Of a DNA stretch of 64,000 nt, positions 11,754 through 21,783 are shown piece after piece. A program made the translations under genes and the position numbers. A model generated the notes under the pieces. It saw nothing but the letters and a program-made list of their open reading frames with translations. It was not told the origin of the DNA and did no database searches. The DNA is from Halorubrum sp. BOL3-1 (lineage in GTDB: Archaea > Halobacteriota > Halobacteria > Halobacteriales > Haloferacaceae): the NCBI RefSeq assembly GCF_004114375.1, contig NZ_CP034692.1:2170001-2234000 (forward strand), read 5' to 3'. How positions within the stretch are numbered: the stretch's first letter is position 1; each line of letters starts with the position of its first letter.

Positions 11754-12368
11754 ATGAGCGACGAGAATCCGGCTCCGGTCGCGTCGGAGCCGCCGGACGC
11801 ACCGTTCCACACCAGCGGGACCGACCACGTCACGGTCTGGGGGAGCAACGAGGAGGACACGCTCGCGTTTTACCGCGACCTGCTCGGCATGCCGCTCGTG
11901 TTGCGACAGCCCAACCTCGACGACCCCTCGCAGACGCACCTCTTCTTCGACACCGGCGACGGTCGGATCCTCACGGTGTTCGTGAGCGACGAGCGGGCGT
12001 CCGCGCGCGGTCAGCGCGTCAGTACGGGGGCCGTCCATCACCTGTGTTTCGGCGTCGAACCCGACGAGTACGAGGAGATCACGGCGGCCCTCGAAGAGGC
12101 GGGGAAGGGGTACAACGTGTTCGACCGCGGCATCTTCCACTCCATTTACACCCAAGACAACAACGGGCTCGTCATCGAGCTGTCGGCGGACAAGTACGAG
12201 ACCCCCGACGACCGCAAGGGCGAGGTGCTCGCGACCGCGCAGCGCCTCCGAGAGGAGGACGGCGCCGACTTCGCGCAGGACCGACACATGGAGGCGGCCC
12301 TCGAAGAGCTTGGGATTCCGGTGAACAGACACGACCTGCCCGACGCCGACGCCGGCGTCGGGGTCTGA
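11754..12368 (+). CDS. VOC-superfamily protein (glyoxalase/ring-cleaving dioxygenase-like)
   Basis: A 204-residue single vicinal-oxygen-chelate unit. Metal-ligand candidates are His in TDHVTVW (about residue 25), His in AVHHLCFGV (about 96-97) and Glu in NNGLVIELSAD (about 142); the last forms the typical end of the second beta-alpha-beta-beta-beta module. Between them lie AFYRDLLGMPLVLRQ and GDGRILTVF, typical of extradiol dioxygenase/glyoxalase relatives. The substrate cannot be told from sequence. The DNA immediately downstream holds the remains of an esterase, a frequent partner of such VOC genes in haloarchaea, so this operon has decayed. Confidence 0.82.
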   Translation: MSDENPAPVASEPPDAPFHTSGTDHVTVWGSNEEDTLAFYRDLLGMPLVLRQPNLDDPSQTHLFFDTGDGRILTVFVSDERASARGQRVSTGAVHHLCFGVEPDEYEEITAALEEAGKGYNVFDRGIFHSIYTQDNNGLVIELSADKYETPDDRKGEVLATAQRLREEDGADFAQDRHMEAALEELGIPVNRHDLPDADAGVGV

Positions 12369-12381
12369 GACGGCCGGTCGA

Positions 12382-12614
12382 GTCCCCGACCCGCACGCCG
12401 GCAACGACCCGCACGGCGGCGAGGGGCCGCTCGCCGGGACGCCCGCGTTCCTCGGATTAGCGACGCCGACCCGTACATCCCCGAGGAGCGCGTCCACGAG
12501 ACGGCGGCCGTGCTGGAGGCGCTCGGCGCCGACGTGGACGAGCGGATCTACGAGGGAATGGGGCACGGAATCGACGCCGACGGGGTCGGGGCGGTGGTCG
12601 CGGACCCCTCCTGA
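12382..12614 (+). pseudogene. Remnant of a phospholipase/carboxylesterase-type alpha/beta hydrolase
   Basis: Only the C-terminal third survives. The first frame (from 12382) reads VPDPHAGNDPHGGEGPLAGT then PAFLG. The second, shifted by one base at about 12456-12460, reads ISDADPYIPEERV..., IYEGMGHGID..., and stops at 12612-12614. Together these give the family's 'PAFLGxSDADPYIPxERVxET' block with the catalytic Asp and the GMGHGI block with the catalytic His. The N-terminal half with the GxSxG nucleophile is absent; the VOC stop codon lies only 14 nt upstream. One G missing from CTCGG(G)ATTAGC explains the frame change. It cannot encode a working enzyme. Confidence 0.82.
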
Positions 12615-12619
12615 CCGTC

Positions 12620-14692
12620 TCACGCCAACCAGTCGTCGGGCTTCGTGTCGTAGTCCACCCCGTCGGCCGCGATCCGGTCCTCGATCGGGGCGTCGAGGTC
12701 GTGTTCGGTCACCTCGCCGCCGTCGTACTGGTACCGGACGCCGACCTCGGTGCCCTCGGGCTCTTCGCCCCGTCGCTTGGCTCGCCGGGCGTCCCCCTCG
12801 TCGTACTCGGCGCGGATCGTCGCGAGGTTCACCGGACGTCCCCACAGCTCGAACGCGCGCTCCAGCGTCGCCGTCGCGCGCTCCCGGTCGAGGGCGACCC
12901 CGTTGTACCGGTGGCCGAGGAGCAGTTCGCCCCGGTTCCTGAAATTCCCGTCTAACACGACGACGGTCGGCTTGCCGAAGTTCGTGAACCGGAGGAGCAG
13001 CTTCTTCCGGACGTCGCCGGCGTCGACGCTGGCGACGCGGTACTCCTCGGCGGCCCGGCTGTACTCGTAGGTGAAGTAGTTCCCCTCGCGGACGAACTCG
13101 TCGGTGAGGAACGCGTCGATGAACGTCACGTCGTTGTGGCTCTCGCGGACCTCGAACATGCGGTCCCAGCCGGCCGCGCGGTCGACGTCGGCGATCGCGT
13201 CCGCGACGGTCTCGTATCGATCGACGTCGAACAGGTACCGCGCCTGTTCCGTCAGCGCCTCCCGGGAGACGTTCCGGAGCGCGCCGCGGTGTTCCGGCCG
13301 CGAGAGGACGTAGTGGCGCTCGGACAGCCCCTCGCGCGTGAGCAGCTTCCACGGGTAGCGCTCGATATCGGGCGCGTCCTCGTCGTCCGGATCCGGGTCG
13401 GCGTTCGGGTCGCCGCCTCGGGCCGACAGCGCGCGGTCGACCGTCTCGCCGTCGACCCGCGGATCGCCGGCGGCGGCAAGGTCTGCCAGTGCGTCCAGCG
13501 TCGCGGGGCCGGCGCCCGCGATCGCCGGATGGGGTTCGAGCAGGCCGGCGACCTCGTCGAGGTCGACCCGCGAGTGGAAGTTCTCGGGCGTTACCCCCTC
13601 AACCCGGAGCAGCTTATCGGTCACGTCGCGGCGGGCCGCCCGCCGCTCCACGTGCGTCCACAGCTCGAAGCCGAGCTTGTAGGGGTTGAGTCCGGGCGAG
13701 CCGAGCACCCGCGACATGTGGTCGGCGTACGTGAGGAACTCGTCGGGACCGGCGAACCCCTCGCCGCCCATCATAACAGATTCCCAATATGTAGCCCACC
13801 CCTCGTTCATCACCTTCGTCTGCTTTTGACCCGCAAAATAATATGCCTCCTCGCGGATCGCGTCGACGACGGTCGTCTCCCACGGCTCGCGGTCGACCGC
13901 CTTGCCGCTCTCGGGGTCGTACCGCTTCCCGTGGTCGCGCAGGAACGCGAGCACGTCGGGTCGGGGTTCCTCCGGCTCGACTCCTTCCCCCCGCGCTTCG
14001 AGCCACTCGTCGTCGAACACGTCGCGACGCACCTCCTCGGAGAGGTCGAGGTCGTCGATCCGGCCTTCGATCGCCGCGAGCGGGTCCCCGTCGGCGTCTT
14101 CGTCCGCCGCGACGCCCGGCTCCTCGACCGAGCGGGCGGCGTCGACCGGGCTGTGCTGGTCGATCGTGTCCTCCAGCGCGCTCACGGCGTCGACGAGACG
14201 CTCCACCTCGTCGCGGTCGACGTCGGCCCGCTTCGCGATCGACGCGATCCGGTCGGCGTTGCGCTCCAACCGCGCCGCGGCGTTCGGGCCGCCTTCGCCT
14301 CGGTCGGCGTACAGGCCGAACCACTCGTTGTTCGCGAAGAAGTCCGCGTGCGCCTCTACGTGGGTGATAACGGCCTTCTGGTCGGCCGCGGCGTTCGACT
14401 CTTGGAGGAACGCGTGCGCGGGATCGTCGTTGTTGACGATCTCGAACGCCTTTCCGAGCCCGTGGCGGTCCAACTTGGCCTGCCGCTCGTAGTTCATTCC
14501 CCACCGCCAGTGTGGGTAGCGACGCTGGAACCCGCCGTACGCGATCAGCTCGTTCATCTGGTCGTGGTCGACCACCCAGTACCGCACCGGGTACGGCGCT
14601 AACCCGAGTCGCTCCGTCAGCTCGCGGGCCTCGCGGGCCGGCTCGTCGAGCGCCTCGGCCTCGCGTTTCGCCTCGACCCGGTCGTCTCTCAT
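12620..14692 (-). CDS. SpoVR family protein
   Basis: 690-residue homologue of SpoVR/YcgB, a cytoplasmic family of unknown biochemistry linked to spore cortex in Bacillus and to stress and stationary phase elsewhere. Typical blocks are the N-terminal [32 protein letters not shown] (residues about 36-67), the [11 protein letters not shown] and Tyr-rich [21 protein letters not shown] block (about 298-319) with conserved His/Glu residues, and a C-terminal part with [19 protein letters not shown]. The middle (150-260) is an acidic insertion. It is the last gene of the four-gene PrkA-PrkA-YeaH-SpoVR operon; its ATG overlaps the yeaH-like stop by 4 nt (ATGA). Confidence 0.95.
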   Translation of the reverse strand: MRDDRVEAKREAEALDEPAREARELTERLGLAPYPVRYWVVDHDQMNELIAYGGFQRRYPHWRWGMNYERQAKLDRHGLGKAFEIVNNDDPAHAFLQESNAAADQKAVITHVEAHADFFANNEWFGLYADRGEGGPNAAARLERNADRIASIAKRADVDRDEVERLVDAVSALEDTIDQHSPVDAARSVEEPGVAADEDADGDPLAAIEGRIDDLDLSEEVRRDVFDDEWLEARGEGVEPEEPRPDVLAFLRDHGKRYDPESGKAVDREPWETTVVDAIREEAYYFAGQKQTKVMNEGWATYWESVMMGGEGFAGPDEFLTYADHMSRVLGSPGLNPYKLGFELWTHVERRAARRDVTDKLLRVEGVTPENFHSRVDLDEVAGLLEPHPAIAGAGPATLDALADLAAAGDPRVDGETVDRALSARGGDPNADPDPDDEDAPDIERYPWKLLTREGLSERHYVLSRPEHRGALRNVSREALTEQARYLFDVDRYETVADAIADVDRAAGWDRMFEVRESHNDVTFIDAFLTDEFVREGNYFTYEYSRAAEEYRVASVDAGDVRKKLLLRFTNFGKPTVVVLDGNFRNRGELLLGHRYNGVALDRERATATLERAFELWGRPVNLATIRAEYDEGDARRAKRRGEEPEGTEVGVRYQYDGGEVTEHDLDAPIEDRIAADGVDYDTKPDDWLA

Positions 14693-16086
14693 CGCCGTTC
14701 ACCCCCGGTCCGCCGTGCGGCGGTCGTCCCGTCGGAACCCGCGCTCTCCGCCTCGGCCGGTCCGCCACCCGATTCGGTGCTGAGGACCTCGTAGATGGCG
14801 TCCGTGACGTCGTCCGCGCCGCCGACCCGCGCGACTGCGACGTCGTCGGCGTCCCCGAACACGGACTCGACCTCGTCGGCGTGGCGCGCGTTCGCCGCGC
14901 CGTCGCCCGGCTGCGTCTCGACGTACGCCTGGAGGTTGGCGTCGATCTCCTCCATCAGCGGGATCACTCGGCCGGTGGTGTCGCTGCCGGCGTTCTCGGA
15001 GTCGCCCGCGGCGAACACGTACCGGTTCCACTCGGCGTACGGGTACTCTTCGAGGATCTCCGCGACCCGTTCGTACGCGCTGGAGATCCGGGTGCCGCCG
15101 CCCGACTGGACCCCGAAGAACTCCTCGCGGTCGACCTCCCACGCCTCAGCGTCGTGGACCACGTACCGGAACTCGGCGGCGTCGTACTTCCCGGTCAGGT
15201 ACCAGTCCATCGGCGTGAACACCCGCTCGACAAGCTCCCGTTTCGTCTCGCGCATCGAGCCGGAGGCGTCGCGGACGTTGATCACGACGACGTTGCGCTC
15301 GCGCTCCTCGACCACCTCCGGGTGGCGGAACCGCTCGTCCTCGCGACGGAAGGGAACGCTGTCGAGCCCGTCGCGCCGGATTCGCTGTGTGACGGGTTCG
15401 CGGTCGACCGCCTCGTCGAGCGCGTCGAAGCTCTCCCACCGGTCGAGCGCCCCGATCGGCTCGCCCCGCTCGTCCGCGAGCGTCGCGGCCGCGTCCGCGA
15501 TCCACCCTCGGGAGACGGGAACGCCCTTGTCGCGCGCCCACGCAAAGACGTCGTCGACGTCGGCGCCGTCGACGAACAGCCCTTCCCGGACGTACGCGTC
15601 GTCGAAGTCGGTCGCGAGGTGGCGCTTCAGCCCGCGCTTGAAGAACTCGTCGATGTCGAGGGTGCCCCGCGGGCCGGCGCGGGCGGTGTCGGTGAAGTCG
15701 CCCTCCACCTCCTCGACGACCCGTTTGCCCTTCGGTTCGAGGTTGAGCCCGAGCGCCTCGTCGAGCTCCGCGGCGAACTCCTCGGGGTCCATCTCGTAGT
15801 ACTCGTGGTCCCCGCCCTCCTCGCCGGGGTCGCCCGCCTCGTCGCCGTCGCCGGGTTCGGGATCGACCGGCTGGCCGGGCTGAGGCTGTCCGTCGCCCCC
15901 CTGTCCGACGCCGCCGGCGGAGCGCTGGTCGTACTCGAACGCCGGGAGGTCGACCAGCTTGATCGGGATGCGGACTCGGTCGGCGTCGGAGCCGCCGAGG
16001 TCCCCGTGGCTGATGAACTCCGCGAGGTCCTCCCGGCGCGCCTCGCCGACCTCGCGGAACCGCTCGCGGTCCTCCGTCAGTCCCAC
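14689..16086 (-). CDS. yeaH: YeaH/YhbH family protein (DUF444, VWA-like)
   Basis: 465-residue DUF444 protein. A von Willebrand A-type segment begins with [13 protein letters not shown], whose DASGS (residues 273-277) is a MIDAS metal site, and continues with [13 protein letters not shown] and the conserved [11 protein letters not shown]. An acidic, Gly/Pro-rich stretch (about 55-105) is a linker. In bacteria YeaH is co-expressed with the kinase YeaG (PrkA) and is thought to be its partner or substrate in nitrogen or general stress; that link is known for bacteria and inferred here. Its start overlaps the second kinase gene by 10 nt. Confidence 0.94.
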   Translation of the reverse strand: MGLTEDRERFREVGEARREDLAEFISHGDLGGSDADRVRIPIKLVDLPAFEYDQRSAGGVGQGGDGQPQPGQPVDPEPGDGDEAGDPGEEGGDHEYYEMDPEEFAAELDEALGLNLEPKGKRVVEEVEGDFTDTARAGPRGTLDIDEFFKRGLKRHLATDFDDAYVREGLFVDGADVDDVFAWARDKGVPVSRGWIADAAATLADERGEPIGALDRWESFDALDEAVDREPVTQRIRRDGLDSVPFRREDERFRHPEVVEERERNVVVINVRDASGSMRETKRELVERVFTPMDWYLTGKYDAAEFRYVVHDAEAWEVDREEFFGVQSGGGTRISSAYERVAEILEEYPYAEWNRYVFAAGDSENAGSDTTGRVIPLMEEIDANLQAYVETQPGDGAANARHADEVESVFGDADDVAVARVGGADDVTDAIYEVLSTESGGGPAEAESAGSDGTTAARRTGGERR

Positions 16087-18518
16087 GGGTTCTCACCCCC
16101 GTTCGGACCGGTGCGGTCGTCCGGAGGCTCACCGCCGTCCCCCGGCGTCCCGTCGACGTCGGGCCACCCCTCTCGGACCGTCTCCATCACGGCGCGGCTC
16201 GTCAGCTCCGCGGAGGCGCGGCCGTACCCCCGCTCGCACAGGCGGTCGATCGTCTCCGACTTCACCCGAGCCGTCTCCGTGTCCGCGGGCGGGTCGGGCC
16301 ACGCCGCCGGATCGAGGTCGGGGAACCGCCGCTTCACGTCCGCGAGGTCGTTCGAGTCCAGCGCCGCCTTCAACTCGTGGACCTCCCCGAGATCCATCTC
16401 GTCGACGCTGAACGCGTCGTCGCGGTTGCGCCACGCGTACCGCGTCAGCCCCCGGATCACCCGCTCGCGGCGGAAGCGCTCGACGTCTCGGCCCGGATCG
16501 GTCCCGCGGTAGTCGTCATCGTCGAACCGTCCGAGCGTCTCCGTCTCGAACACCTTCATCGCGAGCGGGTCCGGCGCATCGTCGTCGCGGTCGCGCGTCG
16601 CCGGGTCCTCGTCGTCCCACGCGTACACGTGTTCGACGTACTCCGCGACCGTCTCCGTCGAGACGGTCTCCTCCGCGAGCACCGCGTCGATCACGTCCTC
16701 CCGCTGTCGCTCGCGGATCCGCGACTCGACCGGGTCGCGACGCCCCTCGAACTCCGCGGTCTCGGCCCGCGAGAAGACGGGCGCGTCGTCGAGACCGTCG
16801 GCCAGCGCCGCGAGCACGTCCGTCGGGGTGACCACGCGCTCGACGGGGAGCTCGGGATGGCTCCGGTCGGCCGTCGTCGCGAGCAGGTCGGCGATCGCGT
16901 CGCGGGCGTAGGTGACCGGGATCCCGTTGCGGCCGTCCCCCGAAGCGAGGTCGACGTCGGCGACGGCGACCGCGTCGTCGCCGCGCCGGACCTCGCCGGT
17001 CTCGTACAGCGTCGCGGTCTCGATCAGGTCGAGGTCGCCGGGACGGTCGTCGGCGTCGAGCCGCGTGACGACCGCGTACAGCGCCGCGGCCCCGATCGCG
17101 TGGGGCGCGATCTCGCGCTCGGTCACCGTCCCGTCCGGCTCCCGGACCTCGATCGACAGCGGCGCCGCACCCGGGTCGACTCCGTCGCGGTCCGGGCCGC
17201 CGGTACCACCGGGGTCTGAGCCGCCGGTACCACCAGGGTTGTCGACGCCGGCGACCGCTCCGTCCGCCGCCGTCGCTCCGGCGATCTCCCGGCGGAGCAG
17301 CCGCGCCTCCAGCCGGGGGTTCGTGAGGTACCGGAACTCGTGTTTCGAGAGCCGGCGCTTCAGCGCCTTCAGCGGGTCGGCGTCGCCGCGCTCGGCGTGC
17401 CGGTCCAGCTCCGCGTCGAGGTCGGGGTTCGAGATGACGACGAGCTGGGTGTCTACGTCCATCCCGATCCCCTTGTCGAGTTTCACCCGCCGCTCGTCGG
17501 GGACGTTGAGCAGCCGCCGGAGGAGGTCGGCGTGCTGGCTGGCGTCCTCGACGACCGTCGCGACGCCGTTGCCCTGCGAGAGCACGCCGTCGTAGCTGAA
17601 CGCCTGCGGGTTCTTTCGGCCGCGCGAGTCGAGTTCGCGGAGCATGCCGCCCATCCACGAGCCGACGAGCCGCTCCTTGGGCGTCCCGTCGTCCTCGGCG
17701 TGGAGGACGCCGATACCGCGTCCCACGTCCACGACGTAGCTCGTCACGCGGAGGTGGTCGCGGTCGGTGACCGCCGAAAAGAGGTCCCGGCGACCCTGCT
17801 CCCGGTAGACCGACTCCAACCGGTCGTACGCCTCGCGGCTGAACGGGTCGAGCCCCGTGTCGGCGGCGATCGGGTACGCGTCGCCGTCGACCGCGCCGGC
17901 GACCGACTCCCGCACCGCCTCGGGGAACACGGACAGCGGATGCGTCTGGACCGGGCTGCGGTACCACTCCCCGGCGTCGCCGCCGCTCCCGTACGAGAGC
18001 GAGGCGGCGCCCGTCCCGCCGCCGGCTCCGACTCCCGCCCCGGACCCGGCCCCCGCGACGTTCCACTCGACGGTGTACCGCCGACCCGCGTCCGTCTTCG
18101 AGAACGCGCGAAGCCCGTTGACCAGACACCGCTTGAACTCCGATTTCCCCGTCGCCGTGGGACCGTCGATCCAGACGATCGTCTCGTCGTTTCCCCGCCC
18201 GGTCGCGGCCGCGCGGAGGTCGTCGACGAACGCGTTGAGCGCGCGTGTGTTGCCCAATACGGCGTGTTCGCCGTCGTTCGCCGGGTCGTCGAAGAACCGG
18301 TACCGGTCGAGCAGCTCGCCGCGCTCGCGGACCTCCCGGGTGCCGTACGCCTCGACGGCCGCGAGGATGTACCCCGCCCCGGAGGCGGCGGCGGCCGGAC
18401 GTTCGAGCACGCGGTCGACGTAGGACTCGAGGCTCATCGGCGGGTCGTACGCCCCTCGAAGGGTCTCGTCGGCCGCGTCGACGAACTCCGCTCCGTCGGG
18501 TCGAGTGCGGTCGCTCAT
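16077..18518 (-). CDS. PrkA-type serine protein kinase, divergent second copy
   Basis: About 813 residues from the ATG at 18518; an in-frame GTG at 18527 would overlap the upstream stop by 8 nt. The N-terminal PrkA AAA+ domain carries a Walker [10 protein letters not shown] (about residue 120) preceded by the [21 protein letters not shown] block, and [15 protein letters not shown] resembles the PrkA core. Compared with its neighbour it is longer and more divergent, with acidic, Gly-rich inserts. One of these (about residues 420-450) contains two near-identical Gly-Gly-Thr-Gly repeats ([18 protein letters not shown]). It probably pairs with the first kinase. Orthologues are normally found as the second gene of the haloarchaeal prkA operon. 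Confidence 0.88.
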   Translation of the reverse strand: MSDRTRPDGAEFVDAADETLRGAYDPPMSLESYVDRVLERPAAAASGAGYILAAVEAYGTREVRERGELLDRYRFFDDPANDGEHAVLGNTRALNAFVDDLRAAATGRGNDETIVWIDGPTATGKSEFKRCLVNGLRAFSKTDAGRRYTVEWNVAGAGSGAGVGAGGGTGAASLSYGSGGDAGEWYRSPVQTHPLSVFPEAVRESVAGAVDGDAYPIAADTGLDPFSREAYDRLESVYREQGRRDLFSAVTDRDHLRVTSYVVDVGRGIGVLHAEDDGTPKERLVGSWMGGMLRELDSRGRKNPQAFSYDGVLSQGNGVATVVEDASQHADLLRRLLNVPDERRVKLDKGIGMDVDTQLVVISNPDLDAELDRHAERGDADPLKALKRRLSKHEFRYLTNPRLEARLLRREIAGATAADGAVAGVDNPGGTGGSDPGGTGGPDRDGVDPGAAPLSIEVREPDGTVTEREIAPHAIGAAALYAVVTRLDADDRPGDLDLIETATLYETGEVRRGDDAVAVADVDLASGDGRNGIPVTYARDAIADLLATTADRSHPELPVERVVTPTDVLAALADGLDDAPVFSRAETAEFEGRRDPVESRIRERQREDVIDAVLAEETVSTETVAEYVEHVYAWDDEDPATRDRDDDAPDPLAMKVFETETLGRFDDDDYRGTDPGRDVERFRRERVIRGLTRYAWRNRDDAFSVDEMDLGEVHELKAALDSNDLADVKRRFPDLDPAAWPDPPADTETARVKSETIDRLCERGYGRASAELTSRAVMETVREGWPDVDGTPGDGGEPPDDRTGPNGGENPWD

Positions 18519-18519
18519 C

Positions 18520-20604
18520 TCAGTCACCGTCCTCGATCTCCGAGCGCGCCACCGCCGCGCCCGCGTACTCCAACACCTCCGCGGCGCCGTCCTCGGAGTA
18601 GCCCCGGTCGACCAGCGCGTCCACCCAGGCGCTCCGGTCCTCGTCGTCGAGGTCGGTCGCGGAAACCAGCGCCGAGAAGTTGATGTTGTGTTTCTTGTCT
18701 TCCCACAGCTTGCGCTCTAAGGCCCGCCGGAGCCGGTCGTTCTCCTGCGGGTCGAAGCCGCGCCCCTCGCGGGCGCGCCGGGAGACCCAGTTAGACACCT
18801 CCTGTCTGAAGTCGTCCTTGCGGTCGGAGGGCACGTCGAGCTGTTCCTCGACCGCGCGCAGGAACGTCTCGTCCGGCTCGCTTTCCCTCCCCGTCAGCTC
18901 GTCGTCGACGGTGTCGTCGTCGATGTACGCCATCACGTGGTCCATGTACTTTTCTCCCTGCCGCCGGAGCTCGTCGACGTCGTACGCCAACGCGTGACGA
19001 ACGTCTTCGATGGCGCGCTCGCGGTACTCCTCGCGGACCCGATCGAGGAGGCGCTCGTACCGGTCGAGGTCGTCGTCCGCGATCGAGCCGTGGCCGCCGA
19101 GGTTCGCCTCGAAGTGGTCGAAGACGGACAGCGGCGAGAGGTGGCTCCGGTCTCGGTGGGTGGCGTCCATGACCGCCTCGGCGATCTCGTCGCCGACGAA
19201 CCGCGCGGAGATCCCGTCCATCCCCTCCCCGACCTCGGCGGACTCGGCGGCGTCCTCCCGCAGCTTCCGCCGGTCGACCTCCTCGTCTTCGAGCTCGCCG
19301 TTGTACGCCTTCGCCTTCTCCAAGAGCGTCACCGTCTCGTCGGTCGGCTCCTCCAACCGGGTGAGCACGCCGAAGAGGCCGGCCATCGCTAAGGCGTGCG
19401 GCTCGACGTGGACGTTGGGCACGTCGGCGTTGGTGAGCATCTTCTCGTAGATCTGCGCCTCCGACTCGTACTCCAACACGTACGGGTAGTCGATCCGCTT
19501 GGTGCGGTCGTTGAACGCCTCCATCTTCTCGTCGCCGGTCTTCTCGCGGTACTCCGGCATGTTCGTCCGCCCGACGATCACCTGGTCGATGTCGATCCGG
19601 GGGTTGTTCTTCGGCTTGATCGTCGACTCCTGAGAGGCGTGGAGGAAGTCGTAGAGGAACTCCCGCTGGAGCTTGAGCAGTTCCTCGCCGGAGAACAGCC
19701 CCCGGTTCGCGTTACAGAACGCGCCGGCGTAGTCGAACGCGCGCGGGTCGGACTCCCCGTAGACGGCGAGCTTCGCGTAGTTGACGTCGCCGGTCAGCTC
19801 CGTCTCGTCCTGGTTCTTCTTGTCCTTCGGCTCGAACGTCTCGATACACTCCCGGCGGTTCTCGTCGGCGACGAGCCGGACGACCTCGACGTGCTCGTCG
19901 AGGACCCGTTCGAGGTCGTCGTCGTAGCGCGCGAGCAGCTCGTTCAGGTAGAACTCCGACGCCGGGTCCGGATGCTGGTCGTTCCGGAGCGTGTAGGGGG
20001 CGTCGAGCCGCTCGTTGAGGTCGTCGATCACCGCCTGTCGCTGCGGCTTCGGGAGGAGGACGAGCGGGTCCTGATTCATCGGTGAGCGGACGACGTCGTC
20101 GTCCGGGTCCTGGCCGTCGATCACCGAACAGAGGTCGACCCACCGGAAGGTGTACATCCGGCCGTCGTCCTCGCGGGTGTACGCCTCGAAGTACCGGCGC
20201 ACGAGCCAGTCGAAGTGCGATTTGCCCGAGCCGACCGGTCCCAACAGGAGTTTGATCCGCTTTTCGGGGCCGAGCCCGCGGGCGCCGGACTTCACCTTGT
20301 TGACGAACTCGTGGATCGCCTCGTGGACCTCGCGGCCGTAGAAGACGTTCTCGCCGTCGTGGAGCGGGTCGTCCGCCGCGAGCGCGTACTCGACGACGCC
20401 GCGCTCCTCGTCGTAGTGGGTCCCGTAGTGGTCGAACATGTCCGCGACGCGCTGGTGGGCGTTCCGGGCGACCTGGGGGTCCTCGTACAGTGCGTCGAGG
20501 TACCAGTCGAACGATCGCGCCGCTCTGAGGTCGTCCGGGACCTCCGTCCGGTACTCCTCGCTGAGCCGTTCGAGCGTGTGTCGTTCCGCGGTGGTGTCTG
20601 CCAT
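18520..20604 (-). CDS. prkA: PrkA serine protein kinase (YeaG-like)
   Basis: 694-residue cytoplasmic protein. The AAA+ PrkA domain includes Walker A GPVGSGKS (residues 122-129), preceded by the family block NVFYGREVHEAIHEFVNKVKSG. The DDVVRSPMNQDPLVLLP and QVIVGRTNMPEYREKTG blocks and the C-terminal PrkA kinase-like domain (from about residue 430) follow. Close to bacterial YeaG/PrkA in length (about 640) with short insertions. It is the first gene of the operon and is followed by a second PrkA after 1 nt or an 8-nt overlap depending on the start chosen. A palindromic TATA-like element lies about 157 nt upstream. Confidence 0.95.
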   Translation of the reverse strand: MADTTAERHTLERLSEEYRTEVPDDLRAARSFDWYLDALYEDPQVARNAHQRVADMFDHYGTHYDEERGVVEYALAADDPLHDGENVFYGREVHEAIHEFVNKVKSGARGLGPEKRIKLLLGPVGSGKSHFDWLVRRYFEAYTREDDGRMYTFRWVDLCSVIDGQDPDDDVVRSPMNQDPLVLLPKPQRQAVIDDLNERLDAPYTLRNDQHPDPASEFYLNELLARYDDDLERVLDEHVEVVRLVADENRRECIETFEPKDKKNQDETELTGDVNYAKLAVYGESDPRAFDYAGAFCNANRGLFSGEELLKLQREFLYDFLHASQESTIKPKNNPRIDIDQVIVGRTNMPEYREKTGDEKMEAFNDRTKRIDYPYVLEYESEAQIYEKMLTNADVPNVHVEPHALAMAGLFGVLTRLEEPTDETVTLLEKAKAYNGELEDEEVDRRKLREDAAESAEVGEGMDGISARFVGDEIAEAVMDATHRDRSHLSPLSVFDHFEANLGGHGSIADDDLDRYERLLDRVREEYRERAIEDVRHALAYDVDELRRQGEKYMDHVMAYIDDDTVDDELTGRESEPDETFLRAVEEQLDVPSDRKDDFRQEVSNWVSRRAREGRGFDPQENDRLRRALERKLWEDKKHNINFSALVSATDLDDEDRSAWVDALVDRGYSEDGAAEVLEYAGAAVARSEIEDGD

Positions 20605-21045
20605 CGTATCACGTTCGCTCGGAGTGGCGGGCGGCGTCGTCGGCCGACGCGGCGGACGGAGCGGTCGCTCCCCGTGCGCGTGTCAACAACTCGTCGAGCC
20701 GCGAGCAGCGCGTCGTCGGTGCGTGCGTCGGTACCGGTGTCGCCTCATCCGTATCCGAGGCTATATATATGAGAGGGATTGTCACACATAAGCATGTCGC
20801 CAGTTGACATACACCGTGATACGCTCAGAGTCGTCGCCCTCGCCGGATCCGGCCGGTTCGGTGACGGTCCGTCGGCCGGCCTTATCATCGGTCCGTGAGA
20901 TCGACGGCAGTGTCGGACGCTCGACCCGCGCGGATCGCTTCGCCCGCACCGTTCGCGGCGAGACGTTCGCGCGCGACCAAACCTCGGAACCGGAACCATC
21001 GGCCCCGGAACGCACCCTTTTGCGGGACGCGGACGCAGGACCGGT
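20605..21045. other. Divergent intergenic region upstream of prkA and the DUF1028 gene
   Basis: No supported gene in 441 nt. The main signal is CTATATATAT at 20761-20770, a near-palindromic TATA element that could serve either strand. If it drives prkA the leader would be about 130 nt, unusually long for a haloarchaeon. The remainder is GC-rich without clear repeats. Confidence 0.45.
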
Positions 21046-21780
21046 GTGACGTTCAGCATCTGCGTTCGCGAGCGGTACACCGACGGGGACGGCGGCGACC
21101 AGGTCCGGTTCGGCGTGGCGGTGACCACCCGACTGCCGGGCGTGGGCACGCTCTGCCCGTTCGCGTCGTCCGACGGCGCGGTGGCGACCCAGTCGCTCGT
21201 CAACGTCGAACTGGGACGGAAGGGGATCGAGTATCTCGACGACGGACTCGCGGTCGACGACGCCTTACGGGCCCTGTTAAACGCCGACGAGGGGAGCGCC
21301 GAACGCCAGCTCCACGGCGTCGACGCCGACGGGACGTTCGCGTTCTCCGGCGACGAGTGCAACGACTGGTACGGCCACCGCGAGGGGCAAAACTACACCG
21401 TGGCGGGCAACCTCCTGACCGGCGAGGAGGTGATCGAGGACGTCGCGGCCGCCTACGAGTCCGACGCGCACGGCGACGCGCCGCTCGCGGAGCGGCTGAT
21501 CGACGCCCTCGCCGCGGGCCACGCCGCGGGCGGTGACAAGCGCGAGGACCTCGACGTCCAGTCTGCGGCGCTGCTCGTGCGGAACACCGAGGAGGAGGCC
21601 GACGACCCGTACTACAATGACCTCCGCGTCGACGCGAGCGAGACGCCCGTGGCCGACCTCCGCGAGACGTACGAGACCGCCAAGCGCGGCTACGAGGCGA
21701 TCCTGGCGAAGTACGCCGAGGAGGCGGACGACGAGGTGTCGGCGGACGACGAGGTGTCGGCGGACGACGGCGCGGAGTAG
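21046..21780 (+). CDS. DUF1028 family Ntn-hydrolase-like protein
   Basis: 244 residues from a GTG start. The N-terminal block TFSICVRERYTDGDGGDQVRFGVAVTTRLPGVG matches DUF1028, an Ntn-hydrolase-fold family of unknown substrate. DUF1028 features that follow are ATQSLVN, GxxxLxDGLAVDDAL, 'RQLHGVDADGTFAFSGDEC', NYTVAGNLLTGEEV and YYNDLRVD. The family acts in the cytoplasm; some relatives are fused to peptidoglycan-binding domains, but none is here. The C-terminus ends in an acidic tandem repeat (EVSADD twice). The convergent EEP gene ends 3 nt away. Confidence 0.85.
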   Translation: MTFSICVRERYTDGDGGDQVRFGVAVTTRLPGVGTLCPFASSDGAVATQSLVNVELGRKGIEYLDDGLAVDDALRALLNADEGSAERQLHGVDADGTFAFSGDECNDWYGHREGQNYTVAGNLLTGEEVIEDVAAAYESDAHGDAPLAERLIDALAAGHAAGGDKREDLDVQSAALLVRNTEEEADDPYYNDLRVDASETPVADLRETYETAKRGYEAILAKYAEEADDEVSADDEVSADDGAE

Positions 21781-21783
21781 TCC

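Noticed and set aside
11703-13352. 549-codon minus frame across the VOC gene and the 3' end of spoVR
   Set aside because: It runs through two well-supported genes in a wrong frame and is nearly all Arg, Gly and Pro.
14512-16512. 666-codon plus frame opposite the yeaH-like gene
   Set aside because: Antisense shadow; the opposite strand has DUF444 motifs.
20782-21049. Small frames ahead of the DUF1028 gene
   Set aside because: No domain, no promoter spacing and no conserved features; left as intergenic.
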